From Chondrus crispus (Eukaryota > Rhodophyta > Florideophyceae > Gigartinales > Gigartinaceae): DNA of 64,000 nt. Shown one piece after another: positions 32,362 to 43,428 of this stretch (positions are counted from its first letter, which is position 1; every line of letters starts with the position of its first letter). The notes under the pieces were generated by a model that worked only from the letters and a program-made list of their open reading frames with translations, was not told the origin of the DNA and ran no database searches. Where the stretch lies: NCBI RefSeq assembly GCF_000350225.1, contig NW_005178873.1, forward strand, positions 517,453 through 581,452, given 5' to 3'. Both the position numbers and the translations under genes were made by a program.

Positions 32362-33384
32362 TTTTGATTTTTTGCTTTGTGCTGGCCTTTTTCATGATGG
32401 CTCAAAGATCTTGTGCCTATTTGGGACATGGTGGAACGGTTTTGGGCAGGTGCCCTTTGCGTGGAACAGCTTGGGATGCAAGCACTTGAGAGTCCTAGAC
32501 ACTAGGTTAGAATGAAGTTGGCATATTGTCTTGGGCGGACTGGGCTTCAGTTTAAAAAGTCCGCGCTTTTTGCAAACAACGCGGACTTTCTGAAGTGGTC
32601 ATTGGGGTTGGTCGCGCCAAAGATGTGAATGCACAGATTTGTTTTTATATTTGTTCACGTGCTTGTCCATCACCATGTTTTGAAGGGCTGCAGTCTCTCA
32701 TTCAGCTTCATGTGGCCCACGTCGCGGTAGTTTTTTAAAGTTTATTGAAGTGTTCCGTCCTCTAGGGCACGTCCCAAACGATTGAACCCCCCTTTACACG
32801 CCCTTGTGCAGCCCGTGCGCGCGGATGCATATGAAAATTGGAGTAAATGGGGGTGGCGAATTTGGCCCGGAGGACGCCCACGCATGCCGCAGAAAAATGT
32901 GGAACAATTGGGAACGGAATCTGGCCCGGAGGACGCGCATGCGTGCAACATGTGTGCGCAGATGCGCGCCTGGACTTGTTGCAACGGGCGGCCCGCAAGG
33001 GACGATAGGACCGCACCTCGTACACTGCATTGCCCTCAAAAATGAACATCGCTCACACAGTTGAATAGTACGGGAATCCCGTGTATATTTTATTCAAAAG
33101 CATTTTATTATTGCTGGACAGCCTTGTCGCCTTTCGTGCCCCCTTTTGATTGCAAATCACTCCAAAACATGCATTTTGAGACCAAACTGTCATCGGAAAT
33201 CGATTCAGCGAGGTAAAATGGCCTTGAACCGTTCTGCATGGAGCATTCAAAAATGGCGAGCACCCGAAATTGCAAGCACGACGACTCCCTTGCATACTTA
33301 TCGTGCTGCTAGCCCGCTTTAAATACTGTCATCGCAAGATGAGGCACGAGAGTCACACGATGAGGCACGAGAGTCACAACTAGA
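32362..33384. other. Intergenic stretch with short repeats
   Basis: No gene seen. Two copies of a GAATYTGGCCCGGAGGACGC block lie 59 bp apart (32858 and 32917). A 21-bp GATGAGGCACGAGAGTCACA repeat occurs twice just upstream of the next transposase fragment (about 33339-33379). Confidence 0.5.
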
Positions 33385-34086
33385 ATGGCTCCCGAACATG
33401 CCAGGCACAAAAAGCGAGTAGAGAAGCTGAGGCCCAAACTGAACCATGCTCTCCAGGCCGTGCAGCGCAACGCGATATCGCTTTGATCGGCAGCACAGCT
33501 CGCCTCAGTACATCTGGCATTCACCACCATCTCAAAACACTTCGAGAGGATCCTCCGAGCCGCCGCCTACCCTTTCTTCCTGCCGAGGAGAAATTGGTCG
33601 TTGATCTCCTACGCCAGCACGCCGAAAATGGCCGCTGGTTGACGATGAAAGAATTAGAAGATGCTGTTGAGTTTTTAGTGTCAACTTTCCCCGACTATCG
33701 AATTGCTAAACTCCCCTTTCGTCATGATCGTCCTTGTTGACGATTCTGTCAGGACTTTAAAGTCCGACATCGCGATGATATTTCTTTTCGCAAAGCCTTA
33801 AGGCAGGAGTGCAAAAGGTACCTTGCAACCAATGCAGATACACTCACGACGTATTTCGTCAAAATTGAACGCCTTACTCAAAAACATCATATAGATCCGA
33901 GTCGCATTGTTAGTATTTCGGCCGACAACGACAATGTCCGTACTTTCCGAACTAAGCGGTACAGTTTGCCAAAATCAAACCCAGACAAATGGGACCCAAA
34001 CTTTAGTAATGTGAACCACATATCATTGCTTGAGTCCATACACGCATCTGGTGATATAGGACGGCCGATGTTTGTGCTCCAAGGAA
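33385..34086 (+). pseudogene. Second pogo-like transposase pseudogene, 3' truncated
   Basis: It starts at an ATG with KRVEKLRPKLNHALQAVQRN, a psq-type HTH start. It continues in other frames as HHHLKTLREDPPSRRLPFL and EEKLVVDLLRQHAENGRW, then LTMKELEDAVEFLVSTFPDY. After a stop it resumes as FVKIERLTQKHHIDPSRIVS, SISADNDNVRTFRTKRYSL and VNHISLLESIHASGDIGRPM, the start of the catalytic core. It ends abruptly at a foldback junction (34052-34111), so the rest of the DDE domain is missing. At least two frameshifts and a stop are present. It is distinct in sequence from the pogo relic at 31-32 kb. Confidence 0.65.
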
Positions 34087-34111
34087 CACGAACATCGGCC
34101 GTCTTATATCA
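34052..34111. repeat. 25-bp inverted repeat at a transposon junction
   Basis: Arm 1 (34052-34076) begins TGATATAGGACGGCCGATG. Arm 2 (34087-34111) is its reverse complement with two mismatches, with a 10-base spacer. Arm 1 is the coding end of the pogo-like fragment (GDIGRPMFV); arm 2 is an inverted copy that abuts the LTR fragment. Confidence 0.9.
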
Positions 34112-34358
34112 CGCGAGCGAGCTGGAACCGCCTCCGCCCGTCAGCGCTAGAACGTCAACTAGCCCCGTCCCGGGGCGTCGAGCCCGTCGATCTGCTCCAA
34201 CGCGTACTCTGGTCGCGACCGTTTTCCCTGCTCTACCACGCCACCAACACCTCCCTTTCGTTCCTTTATTACTGTGTTTTGTCCTGTTTTTCTCGCGTGC
34301 GCAGGTCTACAGAACTACAGCTAAACCCCCAACCACCTGGAGGTTTATGTTACACTAA
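34112..34358. repeat. LTR fragment related to the solo LTR
   Basis: It shares GCGAGCGAGC, CCGCCTCCGCCCGTCAGCG, CGGGGCGTCGAG and a GGAGGTTTATGTTACACTA end with the right half of the 23991-24652 LTR, in the same order. The left half is absent. Confidence 0.6.
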
Positions 34359-36831
34359 GCCAGAGCGTCAGGAGGAATAGTCCGAGCTATAGGAAGCACA
34401 GAACAATGTAGATACATCGAAGTAGACACGCTCAGATATACTAGAGTGTAGGTCAGTAATTCCGGTGGCTAGCTCGAAACATATATGGCCCACTATTCGT
34501 AAGATCGAAGTTAGAGATAGGAATTAAGGGGAGGGTGATTTCCTGTGCTTAATTCCAAACAGGAGGCCTCTCTACCTTACAACCATAACGACTTAACGGT
34601 GTACTGGGTCTGGGAAGGCAAAAGTAGCTGCACTCACTGTATCCATCTTTTTGACTTTACGCTAATTAAAATTCGATCACTGTACTAAAGTACGGACCGG
34701 TCGCCCTCCACTCGAACAACTGTACTAGCTAGTGCCACTTACTACATATGGGCCCCAAGTGGCCACTTGTACACGTGCTGGCTACGTATCTACAGTGTCC
34801 GTTCACATCTTACTACTGTAGTCGGGCCGGACTCGTCACGCCAGCCCAGTGCGGTGGCGGTCTTATCAATTAGATTACAATAATCACACTTCTGTGACAT
34901 AGATGTGTCCTTCAAGCATATCGAAATGCTGGCTGTGAGCACGTTTTGGATCAGGCATGACCGATGCAAACTTGTATACATTAATGTAAAGTTCACACTC
35001 GCTGCGTGAGTGCACACTCCCAGTGCGTGAATTGGTGTATATTCTTGCAAGATGCACGCTCAGTGCGTGAATTAAAACTGCCAGTGCGCTCGCCCACCAC
35101 CCTACATGACCGCTGTACACAGCCCCTGCAGTACCTTCACCCGCAACCCGATCTTCCTGCTGCTCCGCGTCGGTAAGTACGCCTTCACTTTTCAATTACC
35201 CAGAAAAACGTGGAAGCTCGCCAAAAGGGTACCTTCAAGTATCTCCTCGTACTAGTATTCTTTAAACTCACCATCAGTACAATCTGCAATCCCTACAAAA
35301 ATGCAAAGAAATAACTCTGACTAGTCAACACTCGGCGTTAGAAGAAGTAGATGTTCGTTCTCTCAGTTGTTTAGAGACCAGCGTTTGGTGTAGTGGCCTT
35401 CTGTAAACCCTTCATTGTATGTCATTCGGTCTTACAATTTGTACAGATAGCCTGACGACATGTTGCACACAATCTTTTTTGCCGTCTGCCGCCTCCCTTT
35501 CAGAATAAATTTCCAATGCGTCTGATGTGCAGCTATATGAACGCAAAAAGCTATATGAGACTTTTCTTTGCCTTACTTTACGCAATGACATATCCTGTAG
35601 ACGTCTTCGTGTGTCTCCAGGTGCTATTTATTTGGTGATTACGTCCTTGCAATACAACGAGTAGTGCGAAAAATTGACATTTTCTTATCGCTCGGAATGC
35701 ACTAGATTCTCGTGTGACCCCCTTCCTTCAGTCCGCTTCGCTTTTTATGAACAGAATGATTTCGCAAACTCTGAGGCAGGGGCTGCAAATAATCCACATC
35801 TTGCTGTGCCATGCTTCAGTATACTGTAACCTTTTCTTGGGTTTGTAAGCGTTGTATTCAGAAATGGCAGGGGGTAGTCCCGTTTTTCGCGATTTGAAAA
35901 CGATGCAAGACAACGGCATTAATCATCTGGTCGTCTAATTGACCTCCCAGCGCACTCACAATAGAGGTGTCGCAAGAGCTAGTGTGGCAAAGGGATTTAA
36001 GAGACCGACTAAACTCATCAACCCTACCGTTAACCAAATTTTAAAACACGGACCTATAGGAGGAATTATTCTCGCAGATGAAAGTCGCTCCACTTCAGAC
36101 ACTAACGGCTTGTGGGCAGTACAAATATTAGAGAAAGAGGCATAAGAAAAAGATCAGGCGCTTCAGTGTCGTCTAGAACCCCTCTAGAAGCCCTTGGGAT
36201 ATTTTTTGCTGACTTTCCAGAGCAGTTGGAGCAAAACTGTCGCCCACAACTCGCAGCATACTCATAAAACTCTTATGACTATGGTGCCAGTTTCCAACAA
36301 ACCTTTTGATCTCTGAGATCAAAACGTTCGTTGAAAACTTAAGGGTAGTAGCATAAATCAATTCACACATACCAATATTACGTACTTTCGACATAAAGAA
36401 CATAACTCGCGGCTCCCCTAAAACTGTTGCATGATGGAAACATTCAATTATGTGAGAGAGCGGAAAGGTGATCTAAACACGAACTGATCTAATCGTGAAG
36501 CTAGGGTTGCTGGATCGGTTTCTATGTCGAGTTGCCGACATGATAGCGATTTGGACATGATGACTAATGACGGGGCGAGGTGTGTGCTATCTAGAAACAA
36601 CGCCTAATTGTAATGCGTAGTTTGGCGTTCGAATCAGAGCGTCGAATTTAGCAAGCACGCAATGGTGCGTGTAATAGAGTGGCCAGAAATTTGAGACGCG
36701 CAAAATGCATTTGAAGAAAGTGGGAGAAGGGCCTGGAGGAGGAAGGAGAAAGGGGTCGACCCGAGTAAAAAGTTCAAACTGACTCGAGCCACCTTGTGCA
36801 ATGAACATGTCTCACATGGTAGTTCTGTCGA
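34359..36831. other. 2.5 kb without a supported gene
   Basis: AT-richer, only short frames. The minus strand at 35920-35440 and 36403-36173 has weakly transposase-like pieces (YNAYKPKKRLQYTEAWHSK; a CATC...CTNC cysteine pair near 35480), which may be piggyBac-type debris, but I cannot support a call. Small repeats of CAGTGCGTGAATT lie near 35020-35070. Confidence 0.35.
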
Positions 36832-38620
36832 TTGGTGAATGGGGTCCCCGAAACATCCCCCCTTGCTGTTTTTGACGCCTGCGAACAAAGAGATGTTCGA
36901 AGTTTCTTCATATATTTCGAAAACTTGGTGATGCGTGACAAGACCGAAGAAGAGAGAGCCTCTGAGCTACTCTCGCATCTGCACGGCGTCGCCTTCGACG
37001 CGTACTACTCCGAGTACTCAGATGGTGAAGGCCTGAAGCCCTCCGCCTCAGACTATATATAAAGCCGGGAGGGCGTTTCTGATGGAATCGTTTGGTGCTG
37101 TAATCGAACCTGAAGGTGTCATCCGCGAAGCTGTGAATTCCCGTATCGATTTGCAGAACATTACCTCATCCGTCAAGAAGCTGGACGAGTTATATCAGAA
37201 AGCTGGTTTTAATGTCGAGGCAAAGTTTGGTCTGCTGCGCCGTGCGGTCATACAACACGTTGATATAGCACAATTCGCGATTTTACGTAGCCCCAGTTCC
37301 TATGAAGAATTATGCACAACGATAAGGAATTTTGCTCGCGGGAGGGACACATTCTTTTCTGCTGCAACTTTCGCTCGAGTACCGAATCATGTGACACGTG
37401 CTCAATCCCGGACTGTGGGAGAAGCATCGGGTGTCCAGGGCATTCTCAAATGCGATGCAGCCACTCGCTGTGAAATGAACCATTTCGACAAGAAGTTGGA
37501 CTCCCCTTCCTCCAAACTTTCCGACTTCTCTTTGATGGTTCGCTAATCACAAGAATCGGGCGTTTCTTCAGGGAAAGGGAACGCACCTGTTTTTTGTGCA
37601 AGAAGCCTGATCATAGAGCCAACCGTTGTGCAGAAAATCCAAATCGAAACCACCGATGTCGCATCTGTGGAAAGATGGGACACGACGAGTTGTCATGTTG
37701 GTCGAAACCTAATGCTACCAGTGGTCTGGACGCCACTGCCAGTGGTTCTGCGGAAGGAAAGAGGGTTTCTCTCGCAAATAAGACCAGTAGTTTCGACGAG
37801 CCCAGACACCCAGCTACTGTGGTCACAACCGGCACCCCTAATTCGGAATCCGTCGTAGCGATGAAGCGGACGGCCGAGGGCGAGCCGCTAGCGAAACAGC
37901 CCAGGTCTGATGAAGTTCCGGCTCCATGGCTGTTACTCATACCGTCTTTGCTCAACCCGAATACACAGCTCTTCCGACAACGGGGAAAACAAGTTCGCCA
38001 CGGGAAACCTCGTAAATCCCGGAGAAAGCCAATTAACAGAAAGAAAAAGTTTGAGCACTTATGTTGGACAGTATGATCTCGTGGTGGAGCTAGCGAGGGC
38101 TCCTTCAGATCTGACTTTTGGTCAACTACTACGTGGTGATGCCGATGAAGCCCGCCGTATTCTCAAGCGTTAGTTAAAACCCGACATGCGTATGAACGCT
38201 TCTGCGGTGCCGTCGGCAAGTATCCCCTGTCGGCTGAATCTACTCCCCATCTCAATCCACGGCATGCCACTTCAAGCATTGCTGGACTCTGGGGCAGTCC
38301 CCAATCTGATTTCAACCACCATGGTTGACACCCTTAAGTTGTCCACTCGACGAACAAGCAAGAAGATAACAGTGGCAGACGAGACTAGCTCGCAATGTCG
38401 CGGGTCTATTAGGAATGTTCCGGTCACGGTCGACGCTCTAACCGCGTCGCTCGATGTTCTTGTTGTCGACGACCTAACCTTCTCCGTCATCATTGGCTGC
38501 CCGACGTTGGAATCTCTCGAAGCTTGTTTAGACCGGGGTCGTCAGAGCGTCAGGGTAAGGTATCTTGGCGTCCAAGCCAAATTCCCCCGGACTACGAACG
38601 CTCGCTGCAAGCTACCCTAG
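36832..38620 (+). pseudogene. gag-protease fragment of another LTR retrotransposon
   Basis: The plus strand encodes a gag-like start (VFDACEQRDVRSFFIYFENL, then EERASELLSHLHGVAFDAYY) and a capsid-like block (RIDLQNITSSVKKLDELYQK). Two CCHC zinc knuckles follow, CFLCKKPDHRANRC and CRICGKMGHDELSC. A retropepsin-like domain contains LLDSGAVPNLIS (active-site DSG) and FSVIIGCPTLESLEA. Frames change at least three times (near 37060, 37545 and 38080). No reverse transcriptase follows; the sequence stops resembling a retroelement after 38620. The knuckles distinguish it from the gag of element A. Confidence 0.7.
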
Positions 38621-38926
38621 TGGAAATCATCCGTGCATTTGGAGTTTCTATGAGGACTTTGGAGCATTAGAGGAGGACATTTGGATGTTATTTGGAGGGG
38701 TCCCCGAGCGCGACCGAAATGAGGGTACCACTTGAGAACATGTCCATGACGTTAGGAACACCATTTGGTGATTGGAGGATACCCTCCTTTGCCACTCTCC
38801 CACTTGTGCAGGGATCAGGATGAATTTGGTCGTTAATTGGAGTTGTTTTATCCTGCATGCCAGGACTTCCGAAAGGCGATATCACTGCGAGCATACGAAA
38901 GCAGGACAATTACGTTCCGTGAGCGT
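38621..38926. other. Short spacer between retroelement fragment and NUP35 fragment
   Basis: About 300 bases; nothing recognised. A GAGGA/TTTGGAG-rich stretch lies at 38640-38700. Confidence 0.4.
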
Positions 38927-39446
38927 ATGTGGAAGGCTCCGCGCCACCGCCAAGACCATACTGTCGCCCTCAACGACTATCTGCGCACGCCGGACTCCAC
39001 CTCTGGCCCTGCCGACCCCGCCCTCACCACCCGGGACAGCCACTTCTCCAGCAAGAGGCGCCGCGGCTCCGTCATTGGCATGGAGCCCAGCCCCGCGGGC
39101 TCGCTCCGTACCGCGTCGCGCATGCCGCCCAACAAGTCCACTGCTCGACAACGGCCCGCCCTCTGTCCTCTCGTTGCGCTCCCCGCGGGGACCGCCGTCC
39201 CCTTCTTCTGCCCACTAACCGATCACCGCGACCTCGCTGGCCCATCGCACCCCGGGCTCCGGAGCCCCCGCCGTCCCAGGCCGGGAGCGCTAGGTCGCGG
39301 TCTTCGGCTTCTCGTCCGCAATGGAGAGCCAGGTGCTGCGCGAGTTCCGCAGGCATGGCGAAATCGTTCACACCCTCGCAGGGAAGGGCATCCAAGTGCT
39401 GTATCACTCCCCACTGCAGGCCCAGGTCGCGCTGTACAAGCCATGA
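38927..39446 (+). pseudogene. NUP35: NUP35/NUP53-type nucleoporin fragment with broken frame
   Basis: The 3' part encodes VAVFGFSSAMESQVLREFRR, HGEIVHTLAGKGIQVLYHSP and LQAQVALYKP, the RRM/MPPN fold of Nup35/Nup53 (WVTVFGF, LREFxxxGEI, HIxYQSxLQAQxAL). The tryptophan codon expected before VAVFGF is a TAG stop at 39291-39293. An upstream frame from the ATG at 38927 (KAPRHRQDHTVALNDYLRTP; HFSSKRRRGSVIGMEPSP) is a plausible N-terminal disordered part but is in a different frame. The protein also stops at 39444, shortly after the RRM. It therefore looks like a decayed, partial host gene copy; a functional paralogue should exist elsewhere. Confidence 0.65.
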
Positions 39447-40247
39447 ATTCTGTCAGGCACGGAGACTACGGTGGGACTGCGTCGCGGGAAGGTTCTGCAC
39501 GCAGATAATCAGTTGCAACGACGCGATCGCGCAATAGTATTTTGCGGACTGCGTGGCCTCGGTGTTTCGGGACTATTTTGCAACTGGAGAGTGTTTAAAA
39601 GTTTGCAATGAGCGAAATCATCACGAGAGAATACGTACGCTTCCCTATTCAGCCTTTTTATGGATGACGTCGAAGGCATACAACAATTACCCTAATCATT
39701 TCATTGCGCCCTTTTTCTTCCCCTTCTTGGCGACTGCTGTTCCACTGCGTTTGCGGGTCGTACGAGGTTTCCGCCTAGCAGGACCATTAGAACTGCTGAA
39801 TTCGTTCTGTGCCCCATGCCGCCCCCTGCACACACGGTCTCAACATCTACAGCTGCTTGCGTAGATGTCAGAATCCGTCTATCCACAGGGAACGAATCAC
39901 ATGTATGATTTTATCGGGAAGACCTGAGCTATTGCCAGCTCCACAACCCAACAACATTCAATACGGTACGGGGTATACGTTCCTTACGACGAGAAATAAT
40001 TGCACTCGTTGATCAGGGCTGCCTACCACGTGCTTTAAGGCCTATGATTCTTTGCTTCATGGGTCTTTTTGCTTCCTTTTTTCTCAGCTCGATGTTGGGA
40101 TGGACGGCGAATACCGGATACAGAAACCCTGGAAACCCGACAACGGGCGATCGGAGAGCTTACCGGCCTGCCCAGCGAGAGCCGGGAAGCTCGCCGTTCT
40201 GGTGCTGCATACGCTCCCTCTAAGTGCCGTCCGTTTCGAGCATCATC
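39447..40247. other. Unassigned spacer
   Basis: No gene seen; only short frames without recognisable motifs. Confidence 0.4.
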
Positions 40248-41289
40248 CTAGGCTTTTGTGGCGAGCTTCTGCTTCAACATGCTGATCTGTCTCTCCAATC
40301 GCTCAAGTTCTTCCGCATCCTGATCTTCGTCGACGAGGTCAATATGGCACTGAGGGGAAGAGCTGTCCATACCGAAGGCGGCATTCAAAGCATGCCCTTC
40401 ATCGATTTCAAAAGCATTTCCATGGACGGATTCAACTCTCGAGGATCTAATGCGGCCTGTCTCAAGTCTGGAGGCACTCCCATCTCGAGCTGAAAGATCT
40501 CGTTCGTCCATCACTTTGTCTACCGCTGGTATTTCTGCTGCTTTTTCGAATTCCTGTCTTGCCCTCACTGCTGCAATGCGAGACCTGAACGACTCTTCAG
40601 AAATTCTGCTGTTGACTGCTTCTATGTTGTCCACAGGTCGGCGTGGTCCTGCGCTAGACTCTGGAAGAATATCTCTGTCGGAAATAATCTCTGGCATGGC
40701 TTCGACTTCCAGTGTGGCTAGCATTGGTGGCAGAGGAAAGATTCAGATGTACTTCGCCACCTCGTTAAGCATGACCATGGCTTGGATTCTCGTCGCCGTC
40801 TTCCCGTGCCTGCTGCTGACCAGTTTTCTTCTGTGCCTGGCGGTACGAGCGATTTTTGGATGTCATCCGCTGCTGAATGAGCATCTTAACTCCCCAATTG
40901 CATTGAACCTGTTTGTATACAGAGAGCTCGTTCATACTAGAGATCTGTGGCACGACTTCATTCATAGCGAGAGGTGGCACTTCAGCATAGGAGTGAGGGC
41001 CGTAATGCGACTTCGCTGCACCATTCGAATCGTTGTACGTCAGCAAAACTTCAAGCCTGTCCCCAATGATCTTCTTCGCGCCGCGGTTTCTTTGCTCATC
41101 GGAGAGTCTATCGTCTGGGAAATTCTGGTACTGCATAGCGGTGTCACCGCCGTTATTCAAGTTACTCTCCAAAATGCACTGTGCCGTGAATCGAGTAACA
41201 TTAACATACTTGTTCACGTCTCTACTCCGCAGTGCTTCATTCTGTGATTTTCCTGCGCGCATAGGTTTCGAAATACCAGACCGTTTCAT
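40248..41289 (-). CDS. Hypothetical two-exon protein
   Basis: A minus-strand frame from ATG at 41289 runs to about 40776. A possible short intron (40718-40775, GTCATG...GCTAG) joins it in frame to 40717-40248, giving a roughly 328-residue protein. No domain is recognised. Features are a Tyr/Pro-containing block (SHYGPHSYAEVPPLAMNEVV) and a basic Gln-rich stretch (RQAQKKTGQQQ). The C-terminus is an acidic helix ending EELERLERQISMLKQKLATK, likely coiled coil. It may instead be two independent relics of a transposon-encoded protein. The neighbouring plus-strand frames at 41340-42582 start head-to-head with it. Confidence 0.3.
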
Positions 41290-41622
41290 GGCCGAAAGAA
41301 GGATGAATGATGCAAAAGTAGAAGTGGTACAACGAGACGTTGACGTCGGCCGATCTATCGCCGGCAATAATTGGCGACATTTGCGTGTACAATATAGACC
41401 ATGTTGCAGTCGTAAGTCAAGCGAAAATAGATGGAACCCCTCGAAAGGAAAGTCTTCGTTTTGGCACAGAGAAGGCGCGAGTTGGGCAAATGCACTGTAT
41501 CATTGTGGCCGCAAAACTAACAACTCAGCCTCCATCTCAATTCCTTCTTGCTACCAAGCTCTTTCCATCTAACCCTTCAATACACCGAAACATTTTTCCC
41601 CACCTGCACGACATCTTCACCA

Positions 41623-42582
41623 TGAAGCGGTACATACGTATACAAGAATACAGCTTCCGATGCACACTGGGCAAGCCAGTAGCCTATTCAACGATGCCCA
41701 ATCACCGCCGTGCTGCGAATGCAAGTCACGTAGAGAGAGGAGGTGTGACTCTTCCTGTAGGGCCAGAAGACAGCCATGAGCTTGGAGATCAATTTTGCAG
41801 ACGTGCAATGTTTGCGTCAGTTGATCCGAAAGATGAAGAAAGCGACCTGTCATTTAGAAGCGCAGAACATGTTGAAGAAACTGGAGGAAGTCAATCTAAA
41901 TGGGATGTTTTAAACTGGGATGACTGTGATCTGTTCGAGCAACGCGAAATAGACGTTCACAGAAATATGAATACTGATGGATTGGAAATGGAGGTTTCGT
42001 TGAGGAGTGAAAAAAGTCCAGGTCAAGCCGACGGCGATCGCCAGCTGTCGGGCACACATTTGACGGAAGGGTTTTTGCATCATCAGGATCGATGGAGGCC
42101 TTGGTCGAGAATCCGGCTGCACCATGGCACCCAGTCCCACCAGCCACACGAAATCGCGCCCCGCACTCGGATCTCATCAAGCAGCACGATACCTGCATGC
42201 AGGTGAAGAACCGCATGGAGAAAGTGGAGATCTGACGGCGCGAAAGTTGCATGCAGAAGTGGGGGAGGACGATGAAAGCGTCCACAGCTCGCCTCTTGTG
42301 ATGTTTGAGGGGGAGGTTTCGGATGAAGAGAGCTTTCTCCGTGAGGGGACACCATCATTCCGACCAATTCATCGAGAAAGATTCTTTTCCTGGGCGGAGA
42401 AGAACAAGGCTTGGGTGAAGCTTGCTCTGTACTTTACTACACAGCGGGTGCTAATGCGCCAAGTGCTCCGAAATTTGTCTGCACCGTACAAGACATGGAA
42501 AACTGTGCACACCAACATCATCAAATACGCAAGCCTTGGAACGCAGCGGTTTATGCGCTGCAAAAATCACATGCTGCCGTAG
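41623..42582 (+). other. Unrecognised open frames head-to-head with the hypothetical gene
   Basis: Two overlapping plus-strand frames are open. One runs to 42206 and contains VEETGGSQSKWDVLNWDDCD. The second starts at an ATG in CACCATGG context at 42124 and runs to 42582, with PSFRPIHRERFFSWAEKNKA. They could be exons of one gene, or a divergent 5' region of the retrotransposon starting at 42628. No homology is recognised. Confidence 0.25.
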
Positions 42583-42627
42583 AATCCTAGATTACACGGC
42601 ACGAACTCCGACATGACATAACAGACA

Positions 42628-43390
42628 ATGTATTTGAGTAGTTTTGTTTGCGATGAATGTGTCAAGAATGGGACAGACCCGGAGTTAGATTTCATGGAGT
42701 ACATTCCTCTACTGCCCGTACTTTGCGCATGGGTGGGATCGGCATCAAGAGCAGCGCTCCTTTTCAAGTATAGGCAAGAGAATTGGCAAACCTACACTGC
42801 TGCGCGGAGGAACTTTGGGTACTGGCAAGAGAGCGGCTATGTAACTCAAGCCATCAGTGCCAAATGCGGACAAGGTGTAACAAGATCATGTGGAGGGAGG
42901 GGAGGGAGAGTCTCAATCAATTTGCGCACAGAGTGCGAGAAGCTGCGCTAGCTCTCCCCGAAGCGGTATCGGATGACACCATGTGAGATCGGTTTATTCA
43001 ATCCTACCCTCCGGAATCCAAGACTTGGCCATCTCCGTCCCCGGCTCGTTTGATGAGGTTGCAAGAAGAGTGGCCATGATGTCCGCCTCAGTCGGCTTCG
43101 AGACAGGGAGAGGCAGATACCGCGGCGAGCGCATCAAGCAATTGCATGAAGACGCAGGTCAGGAGAAGAAGACGGCCGCCAGGTCCGACCCAGTTCCGCA
43201 ACCAACCTCCCCGCATATTGTGGACGACCGGTTCGTCTCAGCGACGTGCTACTATTGTGGCGAGAAGGGCCATATTGCCCGTCACTTCCCGAAAAAGAGA
43301 AGGGATAGAGACGGATCCGCAAGCAGCACCCAGGGGGAAGGCAAGGGGGGCGGAAGGAGTACCGGCAAGCTGGCGCCCCGAAAAAACTAA
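42628..43390 (+). pseudogene. gag of retrotransposon B
   Basis: Frames include DPELDFMEYIPLLPVLCAWV, FKYRQENWQTYTAARRNFGY and ESLNQFAHRVREAALALPEA, then LPSGIQDLAISVPGSFDEVA. The zinc knuckle region reads CYYCGEKGHIARHFP. The position expected to hold the last cysteine is phenylalanine (TTC at 43286-43288), so the CCHC knuckle is incomplete. A frameshift near 42880 and a stop/frame change near 42984 interrupt it. Confidence 0.7.
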
Positions 43391-43428
43391 ACAGCAAGCC
43401 TCGGGTAGTCAAGGGCGTCCTTGAGCGC

